Source: RQOF01 sp964461135
GTDB taxonomy: Bacteria; Calditrichota; Calditrichia; RBG-13-44-9
Length of the DNA: 33,066 nucleotides
Reading direction: 5' to 3'
NCBI GenBank assembly: GCA_964461135.1
Contig: CAYWTB010000048.1
Location: 1-33,066 of the forward strand
Shown: positions 25,430 through 33,066 of the stretch, piece by piece
Layout: each line of letters starts with the position of its first letter
Position numbering within the stretch: position 1 is the stretch's first letter
The notes under the pieces: generated by a model
The model's input: the letters and a program-made list of their open reading frames with translations, nothing else
Told to the model about the DNA's origin: nothing
Database searches by the model: none
Made by a program: the position numbers and the translations under genes

Positions 25430-25768
25430 TTAAGAATTCTCCTTTTTCTCAGTAGCATCTTGAACATCACCATCCGGTATCTCTTCAATTGAAATATTGC
25501 GCAGATTTTCAAGCTCCCTGATGAGTTGCTTATTTTTTTTCTGTACATTTCGAATTTCTGAACGTAGAGATAGAATATTAAAACTGAGCATAACGGCTCC
25601 CAGAACAGCCCCAATACCAAGGGTAATAAGCAAAACAATTGCCAGATTTACATTGGGATAGTAGAGGGTGAACAGTTGGAGATTGATCCGCTGATCGGAA
25701 TTCTGGATGAGCAGAAACAAAAGAAGAAGCACAAAAAGAATTTTAATAAGATTTTCAATAATTTTCAT
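25430..25768 (-). CDS. lapA: LapA-domain (DUF1049) inner-membrane protein
   Basis: A 112-residue protein with two transmembrane helices (about 5-24 and 40-64) and a cytosolic coiled tail, as in LapA, the partner of LapB in lipopolysaccharide assembly. The motif LLLFLLIQNSDQRINLQLF between the helices is typical of DUF1049 proteins. The frame extends to a GTG at 25774, but the ATG at 25768 has AGGGG five bases upstream. It is the first gene of a six-gene minus-strand run ending with the MqnA-like gene. The promoter should lie in the 500-base region upstream. Confidence 0.87.
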   Translation of the reverse strand: MKIIENLIKILFVLLLLFLLIQNSDQRINLQLFTLYYPNVNLAIVLLITLGIGAVLGAVMLSFNILSLRSEIRNVQKKNKQLIRELENLRNISIEEIPDGDVQDATEKKENS

Positions 25769-26268
25769 ATACACCCCTAATATTTTTTGTTACAAAATAG
25801 GCCAAATTCATTATTAAATCAAATTGATTTTTAGGTAATCTGGTTATTGACTTCCTGCGGCAGATGCGTAATTCTAAGTCTGTAAACCTTTTAATCAAAA
25901 TGACAACAGGATAATATGAAAAACGGCTATGGATCCACTGTAGCTTAAACCGGTTATATCCCTGCCGGAAATGAGATGGATTTGCTATTTTCACGCTTTG
26001 TCAATATTCAATTTTAAGAGTGAGATTTTCGGATTTGATGCTGTGTCTTCAATCTTATTTCAACTTCTATTCATTTCTATTCCAGTTTAAGGAACCGTTT
26101 GATTTCTGTGATTTTCCGTTTCGGCTGAAAATCGCAAATTGGACAGCTTTTAAATAAGAGAGGAACTAAAGCTAATTTCCTCTGTGACGATGATTTAGAA
26201 ATATTGCCTTTTTGCTTGACAAGAAATAGGTAAAGGTGTAATTTCGTATTTAAAAAAATGGGTGACAC
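25769..26268. other. 500-base divergent intergenic region without a convincing gene
   Basis: This is the longest stretch without a gene, between lapA and the divergent receiver gene. Short frames on the minus strand (25755-25994 and 26077-26268) have no family pattern and no Shine-Dalgarno. It should contain the promoters for both transcription units; the only candidate I can name is at 26216-26244. I see no tRNA, riboswitch or repeat. Confidence 0.55.
26216..26244 (+). promoter_or_regulatory. candidate promoter of the receiver gene
   Basis: A perfect TTGACA at 26216-26221 is followed 17 bases later by TAATTT at 26239. The same sites also roughly fit the Bacteroidetes-type pattern TTG, about 20 bases, TAnnTTTG (here TAATTTCG). 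The ATG at 26269 lies 24 bases downstream with GGTG before it. Confidence 0.35.
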
Positions 26269-26745
26269 ATGAAAAAACTTGGTCGAGTAATGGTGGTTGA
26301 TGATGAAGAGAACATTCGTGAAGTATTGTCCAATTATCTGGAAAGTATGAATTATGAGGTAGATACTGCCGAAGATGGCCAGGATGCTCTGAATAAATTC
26401 AGCAAAGGGAATTTTGATCTCATTATTTCCGATCTTCTGATGCCTAATATCGATGGTTTGGAATTGTTAAAACGTATCAGGAATATTGATAAAGAAGTTA
26501 TTTTCCTGATGATCACGGGATATCCTTCCATTGAAACCGCTGTAGATGCCATTAAAAAAGGGGCCTATGATTACATCACCAAACCCTTTCATATGGAGGA
26601 TGTTAAATTACGGATTGAAAGGGCATTTGAAAAAAGATCCTTAAAGGAACGCCTTAAAACCGTGCAGGGTCTGGCATGGGCACTGCTGTTTTCAATCCCC
26701 TTATGGCTCATTCTGGGAATAATTCTTGCTGCAGTTCTGGATTGA
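26269..26745 (+). CDS. response-regulator receiver with C-terminal membrane helix
   Basis: A 158-residue protein: a receiver domain at about 5-122 with Asp11/Asp12, phosphoacceptor Asp55, Thr83 and Lys105, then a basic amphipathic stretch and a hydrophobic helix at about 134-157 (GLAWALLFSIPLWLILGIIL) that ends two residues before the stop. No DNA-binding or enzymatic output domain is present. This suggests a tail-anchored receiver at the inner membrane, with the receiver in the cytosol. It is transcribed alone, divergent from the lapA-mqnA-like run that includes a histidine kinase, and ends at a strong terminator. Confidence 0.85.
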   Translation: MKKLGRVMVVDDEENIREVLSNYLESMNYEVDTAEDGQDALNKFSKGNFDLIISDLLMPNIDGLELLKRIRNIDKEVIFLMITGYPSIETAVDAIKKGAYDYITKPFHMEDVKLRIERAFEKRSLKERLKTVQGLAWALLFSIPLWLILGIILAAVLD

Positions 26746-26818
26746 ACCCAGTCTTCATCTTTACCCAGAGATATCCCTGAACATAATACAACTAAAAGGT
26801 ATATGATTTTAAGAATAT

Positions 26819-26843
26819 GCCTGGCTGACAGCCAGGCTTTTTT
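26819..26843 (+). terminator. Rho-independent terminator after the receiver gene
   Basis: GCCTGGCT pairs with AGCCAGGC around a three-base loop, followed by six T residues at 26838-26843. It lies 73 bases after the stop. The hairpin also sits just past the end of the convergent purine nucleoside phosphorylase gene and may help there, though that side lacks a T run. Confidence 0.9.
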
Positions 26844-26864
26844 GTCATATAACGGTGATAAATT

Positions 26865-27629
26865 TTATTTCAGCTGCCTGCCCAGTACGGTAATGATTTC
26901 TTTCAGCAATTGTGTAAATTTTGTTCTAACCTGTCGGGCGATTGCGGTCACCTCATCATGAGATAACGGGTTTAAGCTTATCCCCGTTGCCATATTGGTA
27001 ATGCAGGAGATACCCGCCACCTTTATATTGTTGGCTCTGGCTACCAGAACTTCGGGAACAGTTGACATACTAACGGCATCTGCACCAAATTTTCGTGCCA
27101 TTTTGACCTCGGCGGCTGTTTCGTAAGTAGGTCCGGTAGAGGCAAATAAAACTCCCTTTTTCAGGTGTATACCCAGCCTCAGGCCGGTTTTTTCCATTAA
27201 ATCCGCATAATGTCCATCATACGCATCAGACATATCGGTCCAGCGGGATTCACCCTGCAGTACCCCTCCTTTAAGTGGATTGCGAAACATGAAATTGATA
27301 TGATCACTTATAATCATAAGATCTCCTGGTGAGAAGCGGGGATTAACCCCACCGGCAGCGTTTGTCACTATCAGGAGACGAACTCCCAGCCTGGCCATTA
27401 TTCTCACCACATATGATACATCCCTGATGCTATGCCCTTCATAGTAATGAGTTCTCCCCTTCACTGCCAGTACCCTTAAGCCATTTATGGTTCCGAATAT
27501 GAGCATGCCTTCGTGGCCGGAAACGGTGGATACAGGGTAATGTGGTATATCCCCGGAAGAAATTTTTACCGGATTTTCCAGGGTCTCGGCAAAATCTCCC
27601 AGGCCTGATCCCAGAATTATACCTATCAA
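26865..27629 (-). CDS. purine nucleoside phosphorylase, trimeric type (start uncertain)
   Basis: This enzyme cleaves purine nucleosides with phosphate to base and ribose 1-phosphate in salvage. Motifs: IILGSGLG (phosphate site), VSGHEG, GRTHYYEG, TNAAGGVN, GPTYETAAE and TNMATG. The Glu/Asn pair of the last two points to 6-oxopurine specificity. The first available standard start is a TTG at 27629 (254 residues), but it sits right before GIILGSGLG. The frame stays open upstream to 27704 and encodes ENKLSAHIEESLSYLLNR, a typical PNP N-terminus, so the real start is probably farther upstream, perhaps an ATA at 27701 with AAAGGA seven bases before it. It is the last gene of the salvage run. Confidence 0.92.
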   Translation of the reverse strand: MIGIILGSGLGDFAETLENPVKISSGDIPHYPVSTVSGHEGMLIFGTINGLRVLAVKGRTHYYEGHSIRDVSYVVRIMARLGVRLLIVTNAAGGVNPRFSPGDLMIISDHINFMFRNPLKGGVLQGESRWTDMSDAYDGHYADLMEKTGLRLGIHLKKGVLFASTGPTYETAAEVKMARKFGADAVSMSTVPEVLVARANNIKVAGISCITNMATGISLNPLSHDEVTAIARQVRTKFTQLLKEIITVLGRQLK

Positions 27630-27697
27630 CGGTTTTATATCAACTCTGTTCAGAAGATAACTGAGGCTTTCCTCAATGTGAGCGGATAACTTATTTT

Positions 27698-28273
27698 CTA
27701 TGAGTCATTCCTTTCCAGATCAATATCCGATTTTAGCATAAATTTAATGAATATTATAAAATACGTAACGAATGAAAATATAATGGCCAGAATCGTCAGA
27801 GTAATAAGGACATTTTTTACGGCATGCCATTCAAACAGATAAGAAAGTAATAGTATGGAGATCACTGTAACCGCAATTTTACCGGGCATCTTGGAGGAAA
27901 CCACACCTTTTAATCTTTCCATCAGGACTAATGATCCGATGAGAATAAGTATATCCCGGCCAATTATCACCAGCACAATCCATAATGGCAGACCATAAGA
28001 TTTATACAGGGCAATGGCACCCAGAGCCACCGCGATCTTATCTGCCACAGGATCCAGAATCTTCCCCAGTTCAGTAATCTCATGGCGCAGTCTGGCCACA
28101 TAACCGTCTGCAAAATCAGATATAACGGCCAGCAATGCCAGTAATATGGCCAGGTAAGTATGACGGGTGTAGATAAAATAAAACAGAACCAAGCCCAGTA
28201 TAAAGCGTGAAAAGCTTAAAATGTTTGAAAGTGTCCAGATTTTTCCTTGTTGAAAATAAGAAGAAATTTTCAT
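27698..28273 (-). CDS. pgsA: CDP-alcohol phosphatidyltransferase, probably phosphatidylglycerophosphate synthase
   Basis: A 191-residue integral membrane enzyme with about five to six hydrophobic segments. The complete CDP-alcohol phosphatidyltransferase motif DGx2ARx8Gx3Dx3D is seen: ADGYVAR, then G and the two Asp in LGKILDPVAD. Length and the DPVADK form fit PgsA, which makes phosphatidylglycerol phosphate from CDP-diacylglycerol and glycerol 3-phosphate. The ATG has no strong Shine-Dalgarno. It lies 22 bases after sppA and its stop overlaps the likely true beginning of the phosphorylase frame. A different acceptor alcohol cannot be excluded. Confidence 0.88.
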   Translation of the reverse strand: MKISSYFQQGKIWTLSNILSFSRFILGLVLFYFIYTRHTYLAILLALLAVISDFADGYVARLRHEITELGKILDPVADKIAVALGAIALYKSYGLPLWIVLVIIGRDILILIGSLVLMERLKGVVSSKMPGKIAVTVISILLLSYLFEWHAVKNVLITLTILAIIFSFVTYFIIFIKFMLKSDIDLERNDS

Positions 28274-28295
28274 AAAGCGTCAGTGGTTTTAAGGA

Positions 28296-30026
28296 TTACT
28301 GTATTTCTGGATAAAACGGCATTAACATCAGGGGTTCATAATCACGGTAATATAAAAAACCTTTCAGATAAGCGAGTGCAAATGAGGGCACTTTATTGAA
28401 AATCAATGAATATTGAGCCTGTATTCCGCTGGAAAGTAACCGGTCCAGGTATGATTGTTGTTTCGGGTATACTTTGAGTTTCACATAAGTATCGGGGGAA
28501 ATACCTGCCAGAATTTTCGCAGTTTGTATGGCATCTTCAAGCCCGCCCAGTCTGTCAACCAGACCATTTTGTATAGCCTGCGAACCGGTCCAGACGCGAC
28601 CCTGTGCAATGGCATCTACGGCCTGGTAGCTCATATGGCGTCCTTCCGCCGCTTTGGTCACGAATACACGGTAAAATTCATCCACCTGGTTTTGAATTAT
28701 CATGCGCTGGTTGTCATTAAATAAACTGGTTTCCGAAAAAAGGTCCGCATTTTTCCCCATGGGAATTAGCTCTTTATTAATCCCCAACTTTTTGTACAGT
28801 CCTTCCATTGAAAACTTCCCGGAGAACACTCCTATACTTCCGACAATAGAACTGGGTTCAGCGAATATGGAATCCGCAGACATGGCCAGGTAGTATCCAC
28901 CGGACGCACCTACACTTGAAATGGATGCGACGACAGGTTTCTCAGATCTGGCATTTTTTATTTCATTCCAGATTATGTCGGCAGCTGTTCCTGATCCACC
29001 CGGACTGTCAATTCTCAAAACAATGGCTTTGACTGTTTTATCTTCCGCAGCTTTTTTGATATTGCTGGCCATACTTTGCGATATGATCAGGCCATCTTCA
29101 CCCATTTCATCTCCATAGCCGGATACAATTGTGCCCAATGCATAGATCAGAGCAAAATAGTCTTTTGCTTTAACACCAAGTTTATTGAATGGTATATCCT
29201 TGTAGCGGCTGTATGAGATTATTCGCGGCCCTTTCTGATCTTCCTCTTTCAGATAGTTTTTAAATTCATTGTAATATAGCAGAGTATCAATGATGTGATT
29301 ATTATATGCATCATTCAGGCTGTAAATGCCTTTATTAATGAGTTGTTCCGCCTGCTTTTGAGGAAGCAGGCGCGCATTGCTCAGTTCAGCCACATAACGG
29401 CCGAAAATATCCTCCAGGATGGAACTGACCATCTCCCTGGCAGCAGGACTCATGCTGGTTCTGGTAAACATTTCCGGGTAATCTTTATACTTTCCATGTT
29501 TGATGAAATCGGCTTTTACTCCGATTTTATCCAGTGTTCCTTTGATAAAATAGCCGCCTCCCATCAAGCCATTGATAAAAAGAAGGCCTTCCGGTGCTCC
29601 GAAAATCATGTCTCCCGACAAGGCCAGGTAATATTCTCTGTTGGCAGCCATTTCCAGATAAACGTAAACCTGTTTCCCGCTGGTTCTGAAATCCTCAATG
29701 GCCTCTTTTAATTCATCAATTTTCCCCCATCCGGCATTGATTCCCATAGGCCGCAGGATCACACCCTTAATATTATTATCGATCTTTGCCTTTCGAATAC
29801 ATTCAAGCAGACCGTTCATGGTGGGCACTTCCTGTGAAAAAAGTCGTGCCAGGGGTTCGGGATTTTCCCGGTCGGGAAGTTCACCATATACGTCCAGCTG
29901 CAGATAACTATCCCGTGATATAGGTGGGGGTCCTTCAAAAAAACTGGAGAACATCAGATAATAAAAAGTCCCCACACAAATAAACATAACAATAATGAGC
30001 AAAAGTATTTTCATCCAACCTTTCAT
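28296..30026 (-). CDS. sppA: signal peptide peptidase SppA, 67-kDa type
   Basis: A 576-residue membrane-anchored serine protease that degrades cleaved signal peptides. An N-terminal transmembrane helix at about 5-26 is followed by two tandem ClpP-like domains, the long Gram-negative form. The Lys of the catalytic dyad is in KHGKYKDYPE (Lys181) in the first domain, and the Ser is in VGASGGYYLAM (Ser375) in the second; GSGTAADIIW and SIVGSIGVFSGKF are also family motifs. The frame opens with a GTG at 30038, but the ATG at 30026 has GAGG six bases upstream. It stands 75 bases after nupC. Confidence 0.94.
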   Translation of the reverse strand: MKGWMKILLLIIVMFICVGTFYYLMFSSFFEGPPPISRDSYLQLDVYGELPDRENPEPLARLFSQEVPTMNGLLECIRKAKIDNNIKGVILRPMGINAGWGKIDELKEAIEDFRTSGKQVYVYLEMAANREYYLALSGDMIFGAPEGLLFINGLMGGGYFIKGTLDKIGVKADFIKHGKYKDYPEMFTRTSMSPAAREMVSSILEDIFGRYVAELSNARLLPQKQAEQLINKGIYSLNDAYNNHIIDTLLYYNEFKNYLKEEDQKGPRIISYSRYKDIPFNKLGVKAKDYFALIYALGTIVSGYGDEMGEDGLIISQSMASNIKKAAEDKTVKAIVLRIDSPGGSGTAADIIWNEIKNARSEKPVVASISSVGASGGYYLAMSADSIFAEPSSIVGSIGVFSGKFSMEGLYKKLGINKELIPMGKNADLFSETSLFNDNQRMIIQNQVDEFYRVFVTKAAEGRHMSYQAVDAIAQGRVWTGSQAIQNGLVDRLGGLEDAIQTAKILAGISPDTYVKLKVYPKQQSYLDRLLSSGIQAQYSLIFNKVPSFALAYLKGFLYYRDYEPLMLMPFYPEIQ

Positions 30027-30101
30027 TTGAGACCTCACTTTTCCTTTTTACCTGCCAGGTTAAACTTGAAATTCAGCATGAAATTCAATTCACTATTTTG
30101 T

Positions 30102-31415
30102 TCATAATGATGTTAAGACACCGGCTATGGTTGCCGTCATAAAGGTTGCCAGGGAACCTCCCAGCACCGCACGCAATCCGTAGCGGGCTAAATCTTTGCG
30201 TCGGTTTGGAGCTATTCCCCCTATTCCCCCGATCTGAATGGCAATGGAAGAAAAATTGGCAAAACCGCACAGGGCATAGGTTGCAATTATTCGAGCTTTT
30301 TCTGACAGTAATCCCCCTCGAATCATGGTTCCAAGATCAAGATACGCAATAAATTCGTTAAGAACCACTTTCTCCCCGATTAATGACCCTACATTGATTG
30401 CATCCTTCCAGGGCACGCCGATAATCCAGGAGATGGGAGACAAAACATAACCCAGTAAGAGGTTCATAGTTAATGGCTGTCCCATGGCAGTATCTAAACC
30501 GGTAATGCTGCCGATACTCTCCAAAATATAATTAAACATGGCTATGAGTGCAATAAAGGCCAGGAGCATGGCTGCGACATTAAGGGCCAGTTTCAAACCA
30601 TCGGCGGCACCTGTTGCTGCGGCATCAATAACATTGGCGGCGGTTTTCTCAACCTTGAGTTGAACTGTTCCTTTCGTTTCGGAATTTTCAGTCTCCGGTT
30701 TGAGGATTTTAGCAATTACCATAGTGGCTGGTGCGGCCATGATACTTGCGGACAGCAGGTGTTTGGCGTAGAATATCTGCATCTGGGGATTGGTTCCACC
30801 CAGAATATTCACGTATGCCGCTAGCACACCCCCGGCAATGGTAGCCATGCCGCCAATCATCAGAGTCAGCAGCTCCGAATGAGTCATTGAGGATACATAA
30901 GGCCGAACAACCAGGGGGGCTTCTGTCTGGCCTATGAATACGTTAGCAGCAACTGATAAGGATTCTGCCCCACTCACCTTCATGGTTTTTGCCATGACCC
31001 AGGCCATTCCCTGAACCACTTTCTGCATAACTCCAAGGTGATAAAGGACGGACATCAATGAGGAAAAGAAAATAATTGTGGGTAAAACCTGAAATGCAAA
31101 AATAAAACCAAATCCCATATTTTGCAGATCCGGTGGCAGAATTTTTTCCATCTGAGTCTGTGAAGACAGAATGCCAAAGACAAAAGCGGCACCATCAAAC
31201 GTGAAATTAATAACCGTGACAAAAAACCGACTCAGAGCATTAAAAACTGCTTCTCCACCGGGTATCTTGAGGACAAATATTGCGAATATCAGTTGCAGAA
31301 AAATACCAGTGCCCACCAGCCGCCAGTCTATTTTTTTCTTGTTATCAGAAAATAAAAAACCTATGGCTACTAAACACGCCAGGCCCAGTATACCAAAGAG
31401 TATATCAGTAATCAT
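30102..31415 (-). CDS. nupC: concentrative nucleoside transporter (CNT family)
   Basis: A 437-residue inner-membrane cation/nucleoside symporter of the NupC family with about ten hydrophobic segments. Typical motifs are VFIGQTEAPLVVRPYV, MATIAGGVLAAYV, the GVPWKDAINVGSLIGEKVVLNEFIA-type region (ligand site around LIGEKVVLNEF) and YALCGFANFSSIAIQIGGIG. Its ATG overlaps the TGA of the thymidine kinase gene by four bases (ATGA), tying uptake to salvage. Proton or sodium coupling cannot be decided from sequence. Confidence 0.95.
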   Translation of the reverse strand: MITDILFGILGLACLVAIGFLFSDNKKKIDWRLVGTGIFLQLIFAIFVLKIPGGEAVFNALSRFFVTVINFTFDGAAFVFGILSSQTQMEKILPPDLQNMGFGFIFAFQVLPTIIFFSSLMSVLYHLGVMQKVVQGMAWVMAKTMKVSGAESLSVAANVFIGQTEAPLVVRPYVSSMTHSELLTLMIGGMATIAGGVLAAYVNILGGTNPQMQIFYAKHLLSASIMAAPATMVIAKILKPETENSETKGTVQLKVEKTAANVIDAAATGAADGLKLALNVAAMLLAFIALIAMFNYILESIGSITGLDTAMGQPLTMNLLLGYVLSPISWIIGVPWKDAINVGSLIGEKVVLNEFIAYLDLGTMIRGGLLSEKARIIATYALCGFANFSSIAIQIGGIGGIAPNRRKDLARYGLRAVLGGSLATFMTATIAGVLTSL

Positions 31416-32035
31416 TTAGAGGTCTCCTGTGCCTTGCCACGATTCCCGGCTGAGAGTTTTATCTCTTTCTTGGATTCTTCCGGTGGTTCGAAACAGTTCC
31501 TGCAGCGAGCTTCGTAGATATCTGCCGCTCCAACCACAACGCGTTCTTTGTTTGGGGTTTTACGCTGGGTATAATTGGCCGGATTTCCGCAAATCACACA
31601 GATAGCATGGGTTTTGGTAATATATTCTGCTACAGCCAGCATCTGGGGAATAGGATCAAATGGTTCACCACGGTAATCCTGGTCCAACCCGGCTACAATA
31701 ACTCGTTTCCCCATATTTGCCAGTTTCTGGCATACCAGGACCAGGTCATTATTAAAGAATTGAGCTTCATCAATTCCCACTACCTGTGCTTCCAGGGACT
31801 GCTCCAGGATATCCCAGGCACTTTCCACAACTTTGGAGGGGATTTTCAATTCGCTGTGCGATACAATATGATCATCGCTGAAACGTGTATCAATTTTAGG
31901 TTTAAAAATAGCTACTTTCTGCCTGGCAATAATGGCCCGACGTAACCGGCGGATCAGCTCTTCACTTTTTCCGCTGAACATGCTTCCGCAAATGACCTCA
32001 ATCCAACCGATATTACGATGGACGATAGACAACAT
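31412..32035 (-). CDS. tdk: thymidine kinase
   Basis: A 207-residue type II thymidine kinase that phosphorylates thymidine with ATP. The P-loop is GSMFSGKSEEL, the Walker B-like motif VGIDEAQFF contains the catalytic Glu, DQDYRGEPFDP is the typical downstream loop, and the zinc site is CVICG plus CRNC. The lasso segment reads YTQRKTPNKERVVVGAADIYEARC. GTGGAG precedes the ATG. It overlaps nupC and follows udk by 60 bases, so the three genes form a nucleoside uptake and salvage group. Confidence 0.96.
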   Translation of the reverse strand: MLSIVHRNIGWIEVICGSMFSGKSEELIRRLRRAIIARQKVAIFKPKIDTRFSDDHIVSHSELKIPSKVVESAWDILEQSLEAQVVGIDEAQFFNNDLVLVCQKLANMGKRVIVAGLDQDYRGEPFDPIPQMLAVAEYITKTHAICVICGNPANYTQRKTPNKERVVVGAADIYEARCRNCFEPPEESKKEIKLSAGNRGKAQETSK

Positions 32036-32095
32036 GGGGTCTCCACTTTGTTTTATGAGTTGGTATGTGTGTTGATTATCTAATTTATGACCAAT

Positions 32096-32725
32096 TTAAT
32101 GTTGATTTACCAGCAATTTTTCAATTTTTGCCCGGATGATATCAATGGCGATCACATTCCTTCCGCCATGAGGAATGATGATATCTGCATATCGTTTTGA
32201 CGGCTCAATAAACTGCATAAACATGGGCCGTACCGTGTTTTGGTACTGGTTTATCACAGAATCCACACTACGTTTTCTCTCGTGGATATCCCGCTGCAGT
32301 CTGCGGATAAGACAGATATCGGCAGGTGTATCCACAAATATCTTTATATCCATCAGATCACGCAAATCCGGTATGGCCAGAACCAGGATACCTTCCAGAA
32401 TGATAATACGGTGCGGTCCGAGTGTTCTGGTAATATTCTTGCGTGTGTGAGTAGTAAAATCATACACCGGATGCTGAATGGTTTTTCCCATCAACAAGTC
32501 ATGCAAGTGTTCAATCAGTAAAACATGGTCGAAGGAATCCGGATGATCGAAGTTGAATTGAGTTCGTTCTTCAAATGGCAGATGGGCAAGGTCCTTATAA
32601 TAGGAATCTTCCTGCAGAGTTACCACTTGTTCCGATCCCAGTGTTTCAAAAAGAGTTTGGGTGACCAGTGTTTTTCCGGAACCACTGGCTCCGGAAATCC
32701 CGATTAGCACACCATTTTTATCCAT
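32096..32725 (-). CDS. udk: uridine kinase
   Basis: A 209-residue uridine/cytidine kinase. The P-loop is GISGASGSGKT, then QEDSYYKDL with the catalytic Asp, FNFDHPDSFD, the nucleoside-binding PVYDFTTHTR and the lid region RDIHERKRS. Length equals that of E. coli Udk (213). The ATG has AAGGGA five bases upstream. It is the first gene of the minus-strand salvage run; the 268-base region before it carries a tRNA terminator and presumably its promoter. Confidence 0.96.
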   Translation of the reverse strand: MDKNGVLIGISGASGSGKTLVTQTLFETLGSEQVVTLQEDSYYKDLAHLPFEERTQFNFDHPDSFDHVLLIEHLHDLLMGKTIQHPVYDFTTHTRKNITRTLGPHRIIILEGILVLAIPDLRDLMDIKIFVDTPADICLIRRLQRDIHERKRSVDSVINQYQNTVRPMFMQFIEPSKRYADIIIPHGGRNVIAIDIIRAKIEKLLVNQH

Positions 32726-32954
32726 ACAGTTCCCTTAATCCGACTTCCTGTAAATTGACAAAAAATACACTCAGCCGGAACGTAAAATCAACCTCAATAT
32801 AATTTAAAAAGACATTCAATAAACGCCGAAGATAAATATTACGAAGTCATATCTTCAAATCATTCCGGTCTATTTAAATACAGGCTTGCAGTTATTAAAC
32901 GTAGTGGTAAAGTAACAAAATCTGAAAACAGAACTTAACATAAATTGAGGAAAT

Positions 32955-32983
32955 AAAAAAAGGCTTTCGTGTCAGAAAGCCTT
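32955..32983 (-). terminator. Rho-independent terminator after tRNA-Cys
   Basis: AAGGCTTTC pairs with GAAAGCCTT around a six-base loop at 32960-32983, followed on the minus strand by a T run (32955-32961). It lies ten bases after the tRNA 3' end and separates the tRNA from udk. Confidence 0.88.
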
Positions 32984-32993
32984 CAACCGGCTG

Positions 32994-33066
32994 AGGCGCC
33001 GGGCGGATTCGAACCGCCGAATGGAGGTTTTGCAGACCTCTCCCTTAGCCACTTGGGTACGGCGCC
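32994..33066 (-). tRNA. tRNA-Cys (anticodon GCA)
   Basis: The cloverleaf is complete and reaches the window edge: a 7-bp acceptor stem GGCGCCG/CGGCGCC, a D arm CCC/GGG, an anticodon arm GAGGT-CTGCAAA-ACCTC giving anticodon GCA, a short variable loop, and a T arm GGCGG-TTCGAAT-CCGCC. The discriminator base is U, the identity element of cysteine tRNA. CCA is not encoded (TCA follows), so it must be added after transcription. Confidence 0.96.

Noticed and set aside
25755..25994. Minus-strand frame of 79 residues upstream of lapA
   Set aside because: Composition looks random, it overlaps the start of lapA and no Shine-Dalgarno or family motif is seen.
26077..26268. Minus-strand frame of 63 residues ending beside the receiver gene
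   Set aside because: It lies on top of the likely promoter of the receiver gene and has no family pattern.
29295..29711. Plus-strand frame of 138 residues opposite sppA
   Set aside because: No recognisable motif; the minus-strand SppA reading is continuous and complete.

Overview
The window looks like part of the chromosome of an uncultured-type, diderm bacterium of the Fibrobacteres-Chlorobi-Bacteroidetes (FCB) assemblage, perhaps a Marinimicrobia- or Calditrichota-like lineage. The evidence is two PorV/UPF0164-type outer-membrane beta-barrels, a secreted metallopeptidase with a C-terminal Por-type (T9SS) sorting domain, a LapA-LapB pair, a SPOR protein and a PASTA membrane protein. The exact phylum cannot be fixed from the sequence alone. 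There is no sign of prophage, insertion sequence, CRISPR or recent transfer. Coding density is high and nearly everything is on the minus strand. The three exceptions on the plus strand are a HAD phosphatase, a DinB-like protein and a receiver protein.

Layout from left to right: 1-1786, methylmalonyl-CoA epimerase (cut by the window edge) downstream of guaB. 2033-2635, a HAD phosphatase, convergent with the 2642-4879 metallopeptidase. 5023-6018, a PorV-like barrel with its own terminator. 6092-12180, a compact run read as dnaE, dtd, PASTA protein, rpe, CTP-dependent lipid-kinase-like protein. 12435-12917, a DinB-like protein. 12941-18430, a signalling and envelope block read as STAS protein, receiver-HATPase, PAS-GAF-PP2C phosphatase, receiver-HisKA-receiver, PAP2 phosphatase, DUF502 membrane protein. 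18646-19944, a PorV-like barrel with a C-terminal Fn3-like domain. 20114-25768, a six-gene run read as lapA, lapB, SPOR protein, Crp/Fnr regulator, soluble histidine kinase, MqnA-like protein. 26269-26745, a membrane-anchored receiver protein with a clear terminator. 26865-32725, a salvage and membrane run read as udk, tk, nupC, sppA, pgsA, purine nucleoside phosphorylase. 32994-33066, tRNA-Cys(GCA) followed by its terminator.

The most distinctive part is the regulatory block. An RsbU/RsbW/RsbV-like partner-switching set, in which the anti-sigma-type kinase carries its own receiver domain, sits beside a receiver-HisKA-receiver protein that lacks any ATPase domain; no sigma factor gene lies nearby. 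A second unusual pair is a soluble NtrB-type kinase with a degenerate N-terminal receiver, separated by one base from a cytosolic MqnA-fold protein that seems to have lost the family's N-terminal VSYxN signature. These are candidates for new signalling arrangements, but all functions given are from motif reading only.
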